In this document: positions 35,578 through 47,238 of the stretch, one piece after another
Numbering within the stretch: the stretch's first letter is position 1
Layout: each line of letters begins with the position of its first letter
Assembly: GCF_030704535.1 (NCBI RefSeq)
Contig: NC_081812.1
Span: forward strand, 18,547,501-18,611,500
Source of the DNA: Vitis vinifera
Lineage: Eukaryota; Streptophyta; Magnoliopsida; Vitales; Vitaceae
Direction: 5' to 3'
Length of the DNA: 64,000 bases
The notes under the pieces: generated by a model
Told to the model about the DNA's origin: nothing
Seen by the model: the letters and a program-made list of their open reading frames with translations, nothing else
The model's database searches: none
Position numbers and translations under genes: made by a program

Positions 35578-35954
35578 TGTAAGATATTACATGCAATATA
35601 TATTCGATCCAATGAACATTTACAACATGATATCAAATCTGAAAAAGACTTAGAATAGTCTACTTACCTCCGGCCATTGTTTCTGAATTGTAGTTGGTAA
35701 AGTCTCATATTTCCAAGCTCTGATATCTCATTTTAGATGGTGTATTTATGAAGATAAAACAGTAGAGAGACGAGTTCGGGACCATGAGAGATCTATATAA
35801 CTGTGGCTTCCATCATACCACATTGTTCCTGATTTTGTCACCACTATGAGTAGTTTGTGGAACATGCTCATTAACCTCAGCGGACACAAGATCTGGTGGA
35901 GGACGTGGTCAGGAGTTGGACCACTTTAGAGTGGTGAACGTGTAGCTAATAACA
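35578..35954 (-). repeat. 5' LTR of the copia element
   Basis: This 377-bp copy, beginning TGTAAGATATTACATG and ending GCTAATAACA on the plus strand, is followed by the target duplication TTTAA. Most differences from the other LTR are transitions, as expected for a long-methylated element. Confidence 0.93.
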
Positions 35955-35959
35955 TTTAA

Positions 35960-38900
35960 AACTTAAATTCTTTTACAACTAGGATTATAACAAGAATCTT
36001 TCTCATCTCAAGTTCTTCCCATTTATTTATAATTATTTTCATCTAAAAAAATAATAATTGAAATGGAATGGGGCAAGTATAAGAAATACTAATACTTGAT
36101 GCCTTATCTGATCTAAATTTTTTTCAACATTTTTCATTTTTTTTAATTTTTTTTAATTTTTTTATTTTATTAAAAATAAATATAATTTGTAAATAAAAAA
36201 TATAAATCTTTATAAAGATTAATATTTTATTTATGTTTAAAGAAAAATGAAAACAAATCAATTAAAATAATTCTTTATTTAAAATTATATATAATCTGGT
36301 TGAGGTGGGACGAGAGAAAGTCATATCGTCTAGGGTTTTCAAAAAAATTTCAAACTTATTTTGAACACAATTATCTTTATCTTAAATCTTTTCCATTATG
36401 ATCAGATGATGTAGGTACCAAAAAAAAAACCAACCCCATTATCACCCCTATTTACAACTTATACTTTTTAACCGCATTTTCTTGAAATTATTTTCAAAAA
36501 TTATTTTTAAATTAAATAACAAAATTTAAGTTGGTTTTTTAATTCCAAGATATCTTTTAAAGCTCATAGGGTTCTTAAAAAATCAAATGCATTCAATTTT
36601 ACTTGATTTAATTATTTTGGTTTTTGGCTTCTAGATTATTTTAATAAATTAATAAATTCTATCTATTAAATATAACTCGATTTAGAATTTGTTTATCTAA
36701 TGAGAAAATCTAGGGATATTAATGAGACTTTTTAAATAAAATTAATTCAAATAGATATTATAATTAAAGATTTTGGGTATTGGTGTTGGAATCGAAAGTA
36801 CACTTAATGACCATGTTACATTTTATTATATATATATTTTAAGGTATGATTCATCATTTTCTATGCATGAGTTTGGATGATATTAAATTCGATTAACCAA
36901 GCTTGTAAAGTTCGTGTTTTAATTGACGATTCATTGATAGGAAGGAATGTAAAACCTATGTAATTTTTTTGTTCCCTTTTCTACTCACATTTTTTAAAAA
37001 TACTAATAACTGACACCCACGATGCATCTAAGTGATGTTTGGATGATGTTAAATTGATTTTTAATAAAAATAAATTCCATGTATTTTTTTATAATAAAAT
37101 TTATTTGAAAATTAAAGTGTTGTAGCATATTTTGATTTCAATTTTTTTTAAATAAATTTTATTTTTTATCTATAATATTTTATTTTCGATCATCCTATAT
37201 TTGCATAGTTATTTTTTAGAATAATTGTTGCAAAACAAATGAAAATGATTAAATATATTATCATAAAATAATTTATTTTTAAAATAACTTTTTTTTAAAT
37301 AACTTTTTATCAAAATTTGTTAAATAAGATTTTTTTATTTTAAAAAAAATCATTTTTTAAGAATGATTTTTTCGTACCTGAATTTGAAAACACTTTTTAA
37401 AAAAGACCCTTTGCTTTTCGTAAAAAGTGCTCTATGGGAAAAATAGGTCATAAAATGCATTGGAAGAATAACAATATGCATGGCCTAAAGTTATCCTCAC
37501 ATAGGTAAGCCTACTCTCCACACTATAATGCCACTAGGATCTCCGCAGGATTGCTGAGGTGGACGGTCATGTGACCAATTATTCCACATGTGATTACAAG
37601 TGGCAATAGGTGGGGAAATAAATCCCTAGATTTGAAGATAATCCAATCATGGCCCAACCCAGCTTTGAATTTGAATTGGCAACCCTAAATCCTAACCTTT
37701 GGCAAAAATGGGCTCTACATCTTCAAATATTCCCGTCCCTCTCAAGCTTGGGAATCAATGATCAACGCCAGCAGGTATCGAAAAGCCCTCCAACTCTGAC
37801 TAGTCGACCCTCGTGCCGCTGGATTTGAGATTTGGGAATCCTTTGAGTCTTTGACCCACCTTCTCCAAAACCTATTGCCTAAAGACTACAAAAGAGAAGG
37901 TTGGGCCAACCGGCCAACAGTAATTGAATGTCGATGGTTTGCGACCCATCATCACGCTCGCTGGATGGTAATGGATGTTTTTTTTTCTTTTTTTTCCTCT
38001 TTTATTTTTTATTTTTTTTTATAAATGGGTTTGATATTTTTTTTTTTCTGAAATTTAAGTGGGTTTGCAAAGAGTATTATTTTGGCCCACCCCATTATGT
38101 ATATTTTAAAAATAATTTAATTTAATTTTGTTATTTTTTATATTTAATACATATAAAATAATAAAATTTATTTTTAAATAAAAAAGTTATAAAAATTATA
38201 ATTTTCTATTTTTAATGTAATTAAAATTTTTTAAGAATTAAACTTAAAATACCAAATAAATAAATAAAAATTTAACAATTACTTTGCATAGACAAGCAAG
38301 AATTAAGTGACCTGCCCTAAATCATCTGGATCTTATGTTTGTTTAAAACAACTTTAACTCAAAATTTAAAATAAAATAGCATTTTAAAATGTCATATTTA
38401 GCAAATTCTTCAACCAACCATTTTTATTTATTTATCGAGATTATATTAATTTTTCATAAGAATTTCTTTAAGCTTAATAGTAATATTCACTTCCTAATTA
38501 AAATCTAGCACATGACACATTCAAATTCCACCATCTAAGCTCCCACTTCCCACTTAATTTTTATGACATAAAGATCTAAATCCTTTTAAAACAATAACAC
38601 TCCTAAGTATTTTATTCTGCCAGGTGAAAGGAAAATAGTTTACATATATTTTAATAATTAATTCCATTTGATGTGGTCAGGTGGGTCAAGTTTTGTTTGT
38701 TGCATAATTTTGACACATGTGTCTGCCAAAATTGGCCCAAACAGAAATCCAGAGTGATAAGATATGCGGCCAGTGACTCAAACCCAAAGCAGCAAGCCAA
38801 ACGCTAGATACCATGGAGAATCTATCTGTAACCCGACCACCACCCTAGAAGTGATGGTTGCCCCGACTTTTACCAAACCCTTCCCACCTCTCTCTTTATC

Positions 38901-38991
38901 TTTTTCCATGATATGACGTTTTATCACCCCTTTTAATTCCTTCCCTCCGCATTATCCCATATATATTCATACTACTCCCCTACCCATATAC

Positions 38992-38996
<5 letters not shown>
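35960..38996. other. Intergenic DNA, AT-rich
   Basis: No gene is recognised. Long A/T runs dominate 36100-37450 and 37975-38300. A short mixed-composition stretch at 37450-37930 contains only chance frames. 37975-38060 is a near-pure poly-T patch. Confidence 0.4.

Positions 38997-39037
<41 letters not shown>
38997..39037. repeat. (CT)n microsatellite
   Basis: About 20 uninterrupted CT dinucleotides, followed by CCCTCTCCCCCC. It lies 2.5 kb upstream of the TFL1-type gene and is likely polymorphic. Confidence 0.95.
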
Positions 39038-39040
<3 letters not shown>

Positions 39041-41058
39041 TCCCCCCTTAATTCCATTTTATTTAGCTTGGGATTCCATCTCCATATCAATATTCCTTAC
39101 TGTCATTTCACTAAATTAAGATTCTTCTTGTAATATTTTAATATGAAGTGCAGAGTTTTTGAATTATTATCACCCGTACTCACTGCATCAGATTTGCTTT
39201 ATCTCTCTGTTTATTTATTTTTATCTTTTCCTACCTCTTATGATTGCTTTGAAGGGGTCAGTGATCTGTTATTAATTCTAAACGCTCTACGGACTAGATA
39301 AAAACTGTTCGTCCGGAATGCAAGACTTTGCACAATTCTCAAATGCCAGTCTGCCTCCAGAAAGAACGGATAGGTGCATACGTGAATCACGTACCGTAAC
39401 CTGTACAAACTTGTACAAGAGGTAGCCCCCGTCAGGCGTCATCTCTTCTCCCCTCTCCTCTCCTGTCAGGCTCTCAGGTATGAGGTAACGAACATGCAGC
39501 TTATTAATCCACAGCATTAATGGATGTTCCCTTCATGGTTCCGACTTAAAATTCACCTATTTATTCATTGACTAGTATACAGTATGACACCTCCACGATC
39601 AACTATGAGCACATTCATGGGATGGGAGCTTGTTATAAACTTGGTCTCAAGTGGGGAGAGAGGCTAAGACAAAAAAAAAATGTCCCAATTAAGTGAAGGT
39701 GATAGCGAGGGTACCGTCCTATATATATATATATATCTATATGAAGTATGAACATCAGGTGGGTGGTACTCGTAGTACTTCTGATTCCTGGCCAAATAGG
39801 CAGAAACGGAAGCGATACGAAGAATGTTAACATATAAAAAAAAAAGAGAGAATGGACTTCTTTCGTTTTCAATCGCGGTTTCCAGTTCACCTCAGGTGCC
39901 AGGAGAAAAGGAATTAAGATTAGGGTAGAGTTGGGACCATGACCTACGTTTCCTTCAATAGTTTGGCACTTGGCACGGCACTCGCCCTTACTCTTCATTT
40001 TGAATTGAAGAAGAAAAGGGGTGTGTTTGAAACCGTTTTCAAAAAACAGTTTTCTGTTTTTTTAAAAATATATATCCAATAAAAAAAAATGTTTGATAAA
40101 TATAGTGTTTTCAAGAACATATATTAGTTTTTTTTTTATTTGTTTTCTAAAGAGTAGACAGAATAATTAAGAATAAAATATCATATATATAAATTTTATT
40201 TATAAAAAATATTTAAAATATAGAAAATAAAATATTTTAAAATTTTAAACAAATGTGTATTTTACAAATCATATAGTAGAATGGTTTTTAAAAACTATTT
40301 TCAAAAACTAATTTTTAAAATTATTTCAAAAACATGTTCCACACATAGTCAAAATCTTTCCAAAAACATATTAAGGACATGAAATATTGTTGCGGATAGA
40401 GCTAAAATCTCGCTAGGATGGAATATATTTTACGAGGGTAAGACCTGAAGCTTAACAAAGTGAATTTGAGTGCCATAAAATTCAGAAAAATATTATTTAA
40501 AGAAAAAGAAAGGAAGGGAAACGGAAAAGGGGGAAAACAAAGAAGGTTAAGTTATGAAATGGAGGATGAACATGGGAGGGTGGTGTAGCTAGAATTATGA
40601 ATGATCAAAAAGCACTTTGGGTTCTAGTAATAGAAACCCATCATCTTTCATTGCCAAACAAAGAAACTTTCTGAATCTCTTTACTTGCAGTGACTCTCAG
40701 CCCTACGCTTATTGTCTCTGTATTTTTGGTGGAGCTCCTTTATGCTCTCAGGCCTCGAAGAATAACTGAAAATAGTAAACAATGTAAGAATGCAAATTTA
40801 GGAAGGTTCTAGCAAATCCATTTCCACCATCTCTCCAGTTCTTTACCTTAAAAATGGAAAAGGGATGGATTCTTATTGTTAGGCCGGCGAATGTTCAAGC
40901 AGATAAATTCCCATAAATTTCATGTTTTTCATTAGGTTTTGATACGACCACTAGGGTAGTGGTGAGTGGTGACCCAGATGCAGTCACATATATTATTCTT
41001 TTCTGACTTGCGGGAAAATCACCCCCTCTTTTAATAAAATAGTTATTAGCCAAGGGTA
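39038..41058 (+). promoter_or_regulatory. Distal upstream region of the TFL1-type gene
   Basis: No gene is seen; the ORFs at 39287-39998 (minus) lack domains. It contains a (TA)n run at 39721-39736 and an AT-rich block at 40020-40340 with GTGTTTGAAAACCG-like edges that may be a decayed MITE. I see no recognisable hAT element here of the kind known to activate a grape TFL1 gene in a reproductive-meristem variant. Function is inferred only from position. Confidence 0.35.
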
Positions 41059-41160
41059 CAGCCAATCAAGAACCAATTCCAGGGGTCCCAACGAGAGAGG
41101 TGGTAATATACTAATGCAGCCAATCAAGAACCAATTCCCATGGTCCCAATCAGAGAAAGA
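41059..41160 (+). repeat. 58-bp tandem repeat with paired CCAAT boxes in the TFL1 promoter
   Basis: Two copies start CAGCCAATCAAGAACCAATTCC at 41059 and 41117 and continue with similar GGTCCCAA..GAGAGA tails. Each copy has two CCAAT motifs, giving four within about 75 bp, some 380-460 bp upstream of the start codon. CCAAT boxes bind NF-Y complexes, so dose effects on expression are conceivable. Confidence 0.8.
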
Positions 41161-41477
41161 AATGGTCACATAACCAATATGTACATATTTATAGAGAAAT
41201 GATTTCATAGAAAGCGCACCATAGTAAGGTCTCACTTGACCTGTCATGGAAAGAGAGGACGGTAAGCCCTATATTGATGTCTCATATTCTAGGCTTTTAT
41301 ACTCCTCTCTCTCTCTCTCTCCCTCTCCCTCTCTTCTCTCATGCCCTAGCTCACTAGGTATCTAGTAGTCTTCAAGGCACCTCACAACACTATAAATAAT
41401 AGGGTTCCATGCTTCTACTTCTACACCCAAGACACCCTCCTCAGTTGCCCTACCCGATATCTAAGGGCTCCGTTATA

Positions 41478-41478
<1 letters not shown>

Positions 41479-41520
<42 letters not shown>
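41479..41520 (+). repeat. (CT)n tract directly before the TFL1 start codon
   Basis: CTCTCTCTTT followed by an uninterrupted CT run ends one base before the ATG at 41522. The tract lies in the 5' UTR. Another CT-rich stretch is at 41306-41340. Confidence 0.95.
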
Positions 41521-41521
<1 letters not shown>

Positions 41522-41523
<2 letters not shown>

Positions 41524-42562
41524 GGCAAGAATTTTAGAACCTCTCATTGTAGGGAGAGTTATAGGAGATGTACTTGATCCTTTCCCTCCAACGATAAAAA
41601 TGACTGTTACTTACCACAACAAGCAAATCTGCAATGGTTATGAACTCTATCCTTCCTCAATTACCGTCAAACCTAGAGTTGAGGTTCAAGGAGGTGACTT
41701 GAGGTCTTTCTTCACACTGGTACTTCTCCAGACCCCTAGAATTCTTTCTTTTTGCTTCTCTCGTACAATTAATATATTGCTTTGAGATTCTATAATCCTC
41801 TTCCTCCTCCTCCATTGCAGGTCATGACAGACCCAGATGTTCCTGGTCCTAGTGATCCCTACTTAAGAGAACACCTGCACTGGTATACCCTGATTCACCC
41901 CGTCCCACATAAATCAAACCAACAAATAATGCTGGTTTTATAAAGCTGCAATTCATTAAGATATATATAGATATGTATCTTCACATTTACAGCTATTCAA
42001 ACACCTACCAGAAACACACACGTTAGTCAAGAACCACACCTGCAGTATTTCACAAAGTCAGTTCTGTATTCACTTGGTTGTATACTAAGATAATCATGAT
42101 AGAAGAGATTATAACAAAATATATCCATTAGTGAGCTATGAATATATATAAAGAGAATTAATAATCATTGCTTAATTTGCAGGATAGTGACAGACATTCC
42201 AGGCACGACAGATGCCACATTTGGTATGCCTGTTCTGTTTAAATTACTCTACTATAACAAGATAGAGAGAGGGCCACCTTTCTTTCTTTTTGTGGTTTGT
42301 TTTTCCTGTTTTGTTAAGCCCTTTGTTGGTTTGGTGTTAAACAGGAAGGGAAGTGCTGAGCTATGAAATCCCGAAGCCTAACATAGGGATCCACAGGTTT
42401 GTGTTTGTTCTCTTCAAGCAGAAACGCAGACAGACGGTTAACACACCAACTTCAAGGGATCACTTCAACACCCGGAGCTTCGCGGCTGAGAACGATCTGG
42501 GTCTTCCCGTGGCTGCTGTCTTCTTCAATGCTCAGCGAGAAACAGCTGCAAGAAGGCGCTAG
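41522..42562 (+). CDS. TFL1: TERMINAL FLOWER 1 / CENTRORADIALIS-type PEBP protein (floral repressor)
   Basis: Four exons: 41522-41719, 41821-41882, 42183-42223, 42345-42562. Their sizes (198, 62, 41, 218 nt) match the invariant plant FT/TFL1 gene structure; the protein is 172 residues. TFL1 works with FD bZIP proteins and 14-3-3s to repress floral genes and keep meristems indeterminate. Family motifs are present: [26 protein letters not shown] and the GIHRF turn. His84 (in EHLHW) is the TFL1-type residue where FT has Tyr, and SRDHFNTR with Asp139 replaces the FT-type external-loop sequence. Both positions predict a repressor. The start follows a pure CT tract; an in-frame upstream extension is not seen. 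Grape has several TFL1 paralogues (VvTFL1A-C); which one this is cannot be decided here. Confidence 0.95.
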
Positions 42563-44049
42563 CTAGCGTCCCACCATAAAACTCCATCTGTTTGAATTGA
42601 ATAAAATGAATTGGGGGTTGTAATAATAATCCATTTGTGTGTGTCCAAAAGTACACACCTGTAACTTGAATGATCAGAAGCGCTCTATCCATTCTCTCTT
42701 TCAGTCTATGTCTCTCTGTAAGGTTTGGTTTCTACGAAAGCTAATGAAGTTATGACTGTGGTAATGCCTCTTTAGGGTACAGTACTACTCACTGTGTATA
42801 TCGTGAAATATCATGTGGGCTTCATCTATTCATCAGGACAATTATATGCGGACACATGGCATTGCATCAGCCCAGAGTGCTAGCCTGTCAACTTTTCTTT
42901 TCTTTTCTTTCAGTTCAGAGTTTTGGCACCATTCTTATATTGTTCTCTTCGACCTTGACGGGCTGTGGCCGTTGGCATCACATCAAGCTATCATTTCCTG
43001 CTTCTTTTACCTTTGATTTTACTATTTTATGCATGTTTGATCATCACCCCATCTTCGCTAGATTTTTGAGTGTCTCAAGATCATCCCCATCTTCCAATTA
43101 AATTTCTCAGAATTTACCATTTTTAGAAATATAGTTCTTTGTATTTTTTTTCTCGGAAGAGAACTACTTTTGCTCAGACACAAATCTTATCCAGAGATCC
43201 TCAGTCAAGAACTACTTTTACCATTTCTGTTTGTTAGTGGATGTTGTTTTACTAGCAATGTTTCCTCCTAGGCTCTCACTACAGTGTCCCCAAGGTTTTT
43301 TTTTTTTTTTTCCATTTTTCTCTTTCAATATCCATTAAAAATAAAAATATTTTTTTCGACATCTTTTAAAAATGCGACATTACCGAATACTCAACTCAAA
43401 CCTCATTTTATAACTTGATTCCATTACTTTATATTCCACACATTTTATTTTTTATATCATGTATAATCTTGTCATTATTTTAAAGGTTATGATTTCATGG
43501 TATAAATTCTTTTTCGAAAATGAGTTATTTTTTCACGTGAACAAGGAAGATGAACATGTCCCACAATCTCAGAGATTGGTTATGGTAGCGGGAAGCATTG
43601 CTTTTTGGTGAAAAAGAGCCCAAGGGCTAAAGTACGATAGAATTTAATGGATGATAATAAGATTGTATACCTTTTATTAAAACTTCTAGCACTTTTGTTG
43701 AAACTGCATCGATGATGATTCGACAAGACATTGGCATAATCATGATGCATCATTTTGTATTTATGTTTACTCTATGAAATTATGTATTTCAACACCCCAA
43801 TTTGCATATATGCCTTTTGGAAGCACATTTCTGCCAACGGATTTGTAGCCTTCTCCCTCGGAGGCTTTGGAAAAGGTATTCCCTCTTTAAAATATTTATG
43901 GTCCGAATTTAGTGATTTTTAAGATGATTGTCTAACTAAAGCTTTTGTGCCATATGCCCGTCATGTGACCAAAAGCTAGTTTATTTTGTACATCAAGACC
44001 AACTTTCATGGCTGTGGTGAAACTAAGGGGGCATAAATGAATGAACTTG

Positions 44050-44120
44050 GCATGTGGTGTAATGGTAATAAATCGGTTTTCTTACCTTTTCCTAGTAAGA
44101 GTCTAAGAGGTTCAAAAACC
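44050..44120 (+). repeat. Possible SINE head with Pol III A and B boxes
   Basis: TGGTGTAATGG at 44055-44065 fits the tRNA A-box pattern. GGTTCAAAAACC at 44109-44120 fits the B box with one extra A. Their spacing of about 44 bp suits an internal Pol III promoter. The sequence between does not fold as a tRNA, so a tRNA-derived SINE is more likely than a tRNA gene. No clear 3' tail or target duplication was found. Confidence 0.3.
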
Positions 44121-45037
44121 CCTGGTTATAAATGAGTTTTCTTACCTTTTCTAATGATTTTGAGCCTTTTATAAAATTTATTGATTTTAAATTTATTTGA
44201 AATACCATACAAACACAATTTATTGTTTTTAAACTTGTAATTTTCTTGATTTTATTTCCTTTGCAATTTTCCTCAATTTCCCAAAAACCGAACATAGCAT
44301 AAGAAAACACTATCAATGGTGATTTTAAGCCTTTTAAAAAATTGTTCTAAAGTTATCACTATCAAACATAATTTTATATTTGTGGATTAAAACCAACATT
44401 ATCATCCACTAAGATTGACCGATATTATCATCTAAGCCATATAGCTTTGATCCTCCTCTTACATTGGAGGCGAAACCAAGAGATCCTATGGCACAAGAAA
44501 GGGATGTAAGTTAGCCCTCTTATAGTTGAAGGAAGCAACAAATGTTAGTGTGAAAGTATCGTTACGAGAATTGTATTTCTTTGACTTATAATTTTAAACT
44601 TGTTTCAAATATTATTAATGGTGGTTTTAATGATGGAACTGTCATCATTTTATGCATTAAAGCCAATAATGCTAATTATAATTTTAAAATAAATGTTTAT
44701 TCAAAAACTCCCCTTTTTTTAATTTAATTTTGATGGGACATGAGGTCCATTTACAGTTGTAGGAGTCCTTGGCAGCTAGGGGTTTGGGGTGGACCACTAT
44801 TATTAGAACGCAATGGGAGACAAATGTTTAATCTTTGGGTTAGACGTGGGCGTGCTTAAAAAATCAATTGCAGTGTTGAAAAGAACGGGGCGATTTTTTT
44901 CTCAGGGAAAATTCTATAATGTACCTCAAAGGCCCGGGCCAAGTGCCCACCAAGAAAATTCAACGAATGGTACACTTTCTTTGGTTTTTCCTTTGAAACA
45001 TTTTCATGTAGAATAAAGTCACTAAGTCTTGGAATCT

Positions 45038-45122
45038 CTGACGTAAGAATAATTCCGCCTCCTAACTGGTTGCTGACGTAAGAATATTTCGGCCTCCTAC
45101 CTGGTTGCTGACGCAAGAATTA
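45038..45122. repeat. 35-bp tandem repeat carrying TGACG motifs
   Basis: Units start CTGACGTAAGAAT at 45038 and 45073, and a third partial unit CTGACGCAAGAAT at 45108. Each unit ends CCTCCTAMCTGGTTG. Three TGACG (as-1/TGA-factor type) motifs are thus spaced exactly 35 bp apart. The nearest gene starts are 1.8 kb and more away, so a role is uncertain. Confidence 0.8.
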
Positions 45123-46869
45123 TTCATGGTGCATCTCTACCATTAATCCTTTCTTACTTCGTCATCTACAGAACAATCTGCATAAATCAATACTAAATAA
45201 ATTAATAATTATTTAATATACAATTCATAGAATGTATTTTCAATGTTGTTTGTTTAAATAATATAATTTTATATTTAATAATTTACTTATTAAAAAAAGT
45301 CAAAATTAAGTATTAAATTACAACAATTAATTTATTGCAAATCTCAAATTTTTGTCTTTGTCTTCCATATTTAGGGAGAATCATTTTCAAATTTATGACT
45401 TTACTTGAGAATCTTTTATCTTAATCTTCCACATCTAGAGAGGGTAATTTTTATATCCATGGACCATTTTTATAACGCTTTTGATATGGATCATTATAGT
45501 AAATATTTTGTAATTTGAAACACTTTTGATATGAATATTCAATAAATAAACTTATTATTAATAAATATAAATATTAGTTAAAATTCACAAGGATAAATAT
45601 TTATCCAATAACCTTAATACTTAAAATAAAAAATCAAATAATAGAGCAATAAACTTTACTGAAACATCCGACAAATAATGGTCATGCCTTAATTCCTAGG
45701 ATCTTTGAATATATAACCATCTTGCAACTAACCAAACTTCCTTCGTCCTTAGATATCAACAAATGATAGCATAAGAATATTCACCTATTACTCATCGACT
45801 ATACTTAAAAAAACTTGATCTTAGGCCTTCACCCACCCTACATGGGAGCATGGCTCAACTACTGAACTAGTCTTAGAGTAATGTTCTTGTTGATATCAGG
45901 TCAACCGAGGATGGGTTCCTCCTTTGGATGTGGCAACAAAAACTCCTGTTCCGATGTTGGGATCTGGGCTTTTTGCTTCCCTGCACAAAGATGTCCGAAC
46001 AGATTGTTCGAACACACCCTTTGAAGCTCAACTCAGATTTTGGGAATGAATAGAATCCCTTAGAGAGAGAGAAAGTAAGAGAACTCACAATGTTGCCTTT
46101 CTCCCCCTCCTGCTCTGTTTCGACAAAGTTTTTATAATGCTTAAGAGGGGAAAGGCACAGTAGTACTGAGCTAGCCCTTGTAGTGATGATTGCGCAATAG
46201 TGATAGGGTAATCACAACTGTAGAGCCGTTGGAGACTGTGTCAAACGACATGTCATGATACAGTTTGTCATCCTTTCAATCTTGTTGAAAGTCTAGGACT
46301 GGACGTGCCAGCCTACTGATATAGACAATGGAAAGAATCTCATCAGTCAATTTGATGTCAGCTAGCCATAGTCTCGCATATTAGAGAGGATTTGAGGCCA
46401 TCAGGGAGAAAGCCCCTACAATTCCTATGCCATGTTCTTATCTTAAAGCAATATGCTATCTTTGCCTTGCTGTTTACCTTTGCTAAGCCTTTGCGAGGGA
46501 AGTCAGTTTTGGCTCTCCATCCACCTGCCAACTATCGAGGGAAAAGAATAGGCTAATCTGTTTGGAAATCTAGAATCCGTGTTTTCGTTTTTCTACTAGT
46601 CCAAAGTAATGTTCTTCCCATATAAAGTTTAACTACTATTTTCCTTTTTCTAAGGAGAAAAGAAAAAGAAAAAAAAAAAGAAAAGGGAAGTTATTGGAAA
46701 CTAACAATTCAATAACTATTATAACAAAGAGAACGCCACGTTTCAATATTTTTCAGGGTCTAGAATCCGTGCCGTCAAATCCTGTAAAAACAAAAACGAC
46801 CTTACTAGAGTTCACAATTTCAACACGCGTACAAACTAACACAGCTCATCACTATAACCAAAAATGGTT

Positions 46870-47238
46870 TCATTCTCTAGTCTGTCGCAAGCCAAAAGCC
46901 CCTAAAGAGGAGAATCCCATAAATTTTCCTGGCGCTGAATTAGCAATCATAAGAAAATTAGACACGCCCGGCAATGATGAGAGTGTGTTACTGTTACATG
47001 CTTTTGGTACCTCCATCGGAACAGCACTGGAAACATCAGCTATGGGCAACAAACAATTAGCCAGAAGTGTGTTTCCCGTCCTGGTGAAACAGCTTTCCCA
47101 GTAATGTGGTGGGGGGATGGTGTTAACAGCCTCCAGGTTGATCTCAAAGAGATCATCATCATCATCATCATCATCATCTCCTTCCATGTCCTCATTGCTT
47201 CCTCCATGTTCTGCACAATCCTTAACAGCAGAAGCCAT
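46870..47238 (-). CDS. Small acidic plant protein of unknown function
   Basis: A 122-residue intronless frame. The chosen ATG (47238) has a strong CACCATGGC context; an ATG three codons upstream has a poor one. Residues 19-32 form an acidic run with nine consecutive Asp encoded by a GAT microsatellite (47152-47182), then LFEINLEAVNTIPPPHYWESCFT and LLANCLLPIADVSSAVP. The PPPxYW..CFTxTGNxLLANCLLP core looks like a conserved uncharacterised plant family, but I cannot name it and infer no function. There is no signal peptide or clear membrane segment. AT-rich TATA-like sequence (ATATTATAAATAT near 47290) precedes it on the gene strand. It lies between TFL1 and the Yip1 gene. Confidence 0.65.
   Translation of the reverse strand: MASAVKDCAEHGGSNEDMEGDDDDDDDDDLFEINLEAVNTIPPPHYWESCFTRTGNTLLANCLLPIADVSSAVPMEVPKACNSNTLSSLPGVSNFLMIANSAPGKFMGFSSLGAFGLRQTRE

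Larger units (their letters stand above)
29077..35954 (-). mobile_element. Full-length, decayed Ty1/copia LTR retrotransposon
   Basis: Both LTRs (29077-29454 and 35578-35954) have TG..CA ends and are flanked by the 5-bp duplication TTTAA (29072-29076 and 35955-35959). The element reads right to left: 5' LTR, primer-binding site, about 1.75-kb leader, gag, protease, integrase, reverse transcriptase, RNase H, polypurine tract, 3' LTR. That order (integrase before RT) and the YVDD RT motif define the copia superfamily. Coding is broken by at least six in-frame stops and two frameshifts, so this copy cannot be autonomous. By eye the LTRs differ at roughly two dozen of 377 positions, about 6 percent, implying an old insertion of the order of a few million years if usual plant rates apply. 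Confidence 0.95.
42563..46869. other. Intergenic DNA downstream of TFL1
   Basis: The TFL1 3' UTR probably covers 42563-42750 (ATAAAATGAA near 42600). No gene is recognised beyond. Contents include a poly-T patch at 43297-43312, a possible tRNA-type SINE head at 44050-44120, repeats of GATTTTRAGCCTTTTA (44157 and 44320), a 35-bp tandem repeat at 45038-45122 and AT-rich DNA at 45170-45640. Confidence 0.4.

Noticed and set aside
36000-38300. Possible further transposon remnants in AT-rich DNA
   Set aside because: No paired terminal repeats, target duplications or coding traces could be found by eye.
40993-41247. 84-codon minus ORF with repeated SDWDHGNWFLIGCI-like text
   Set aside because: The internal repetition only reflects the 58-bp tandem promoter repeat. 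There is no domain.
46694-47104. 136-codon plus-strand ORF
   Set aside because: It is antisense to the acidic-protein gene. The opposite strand has the better start context and a conserved-looking core.
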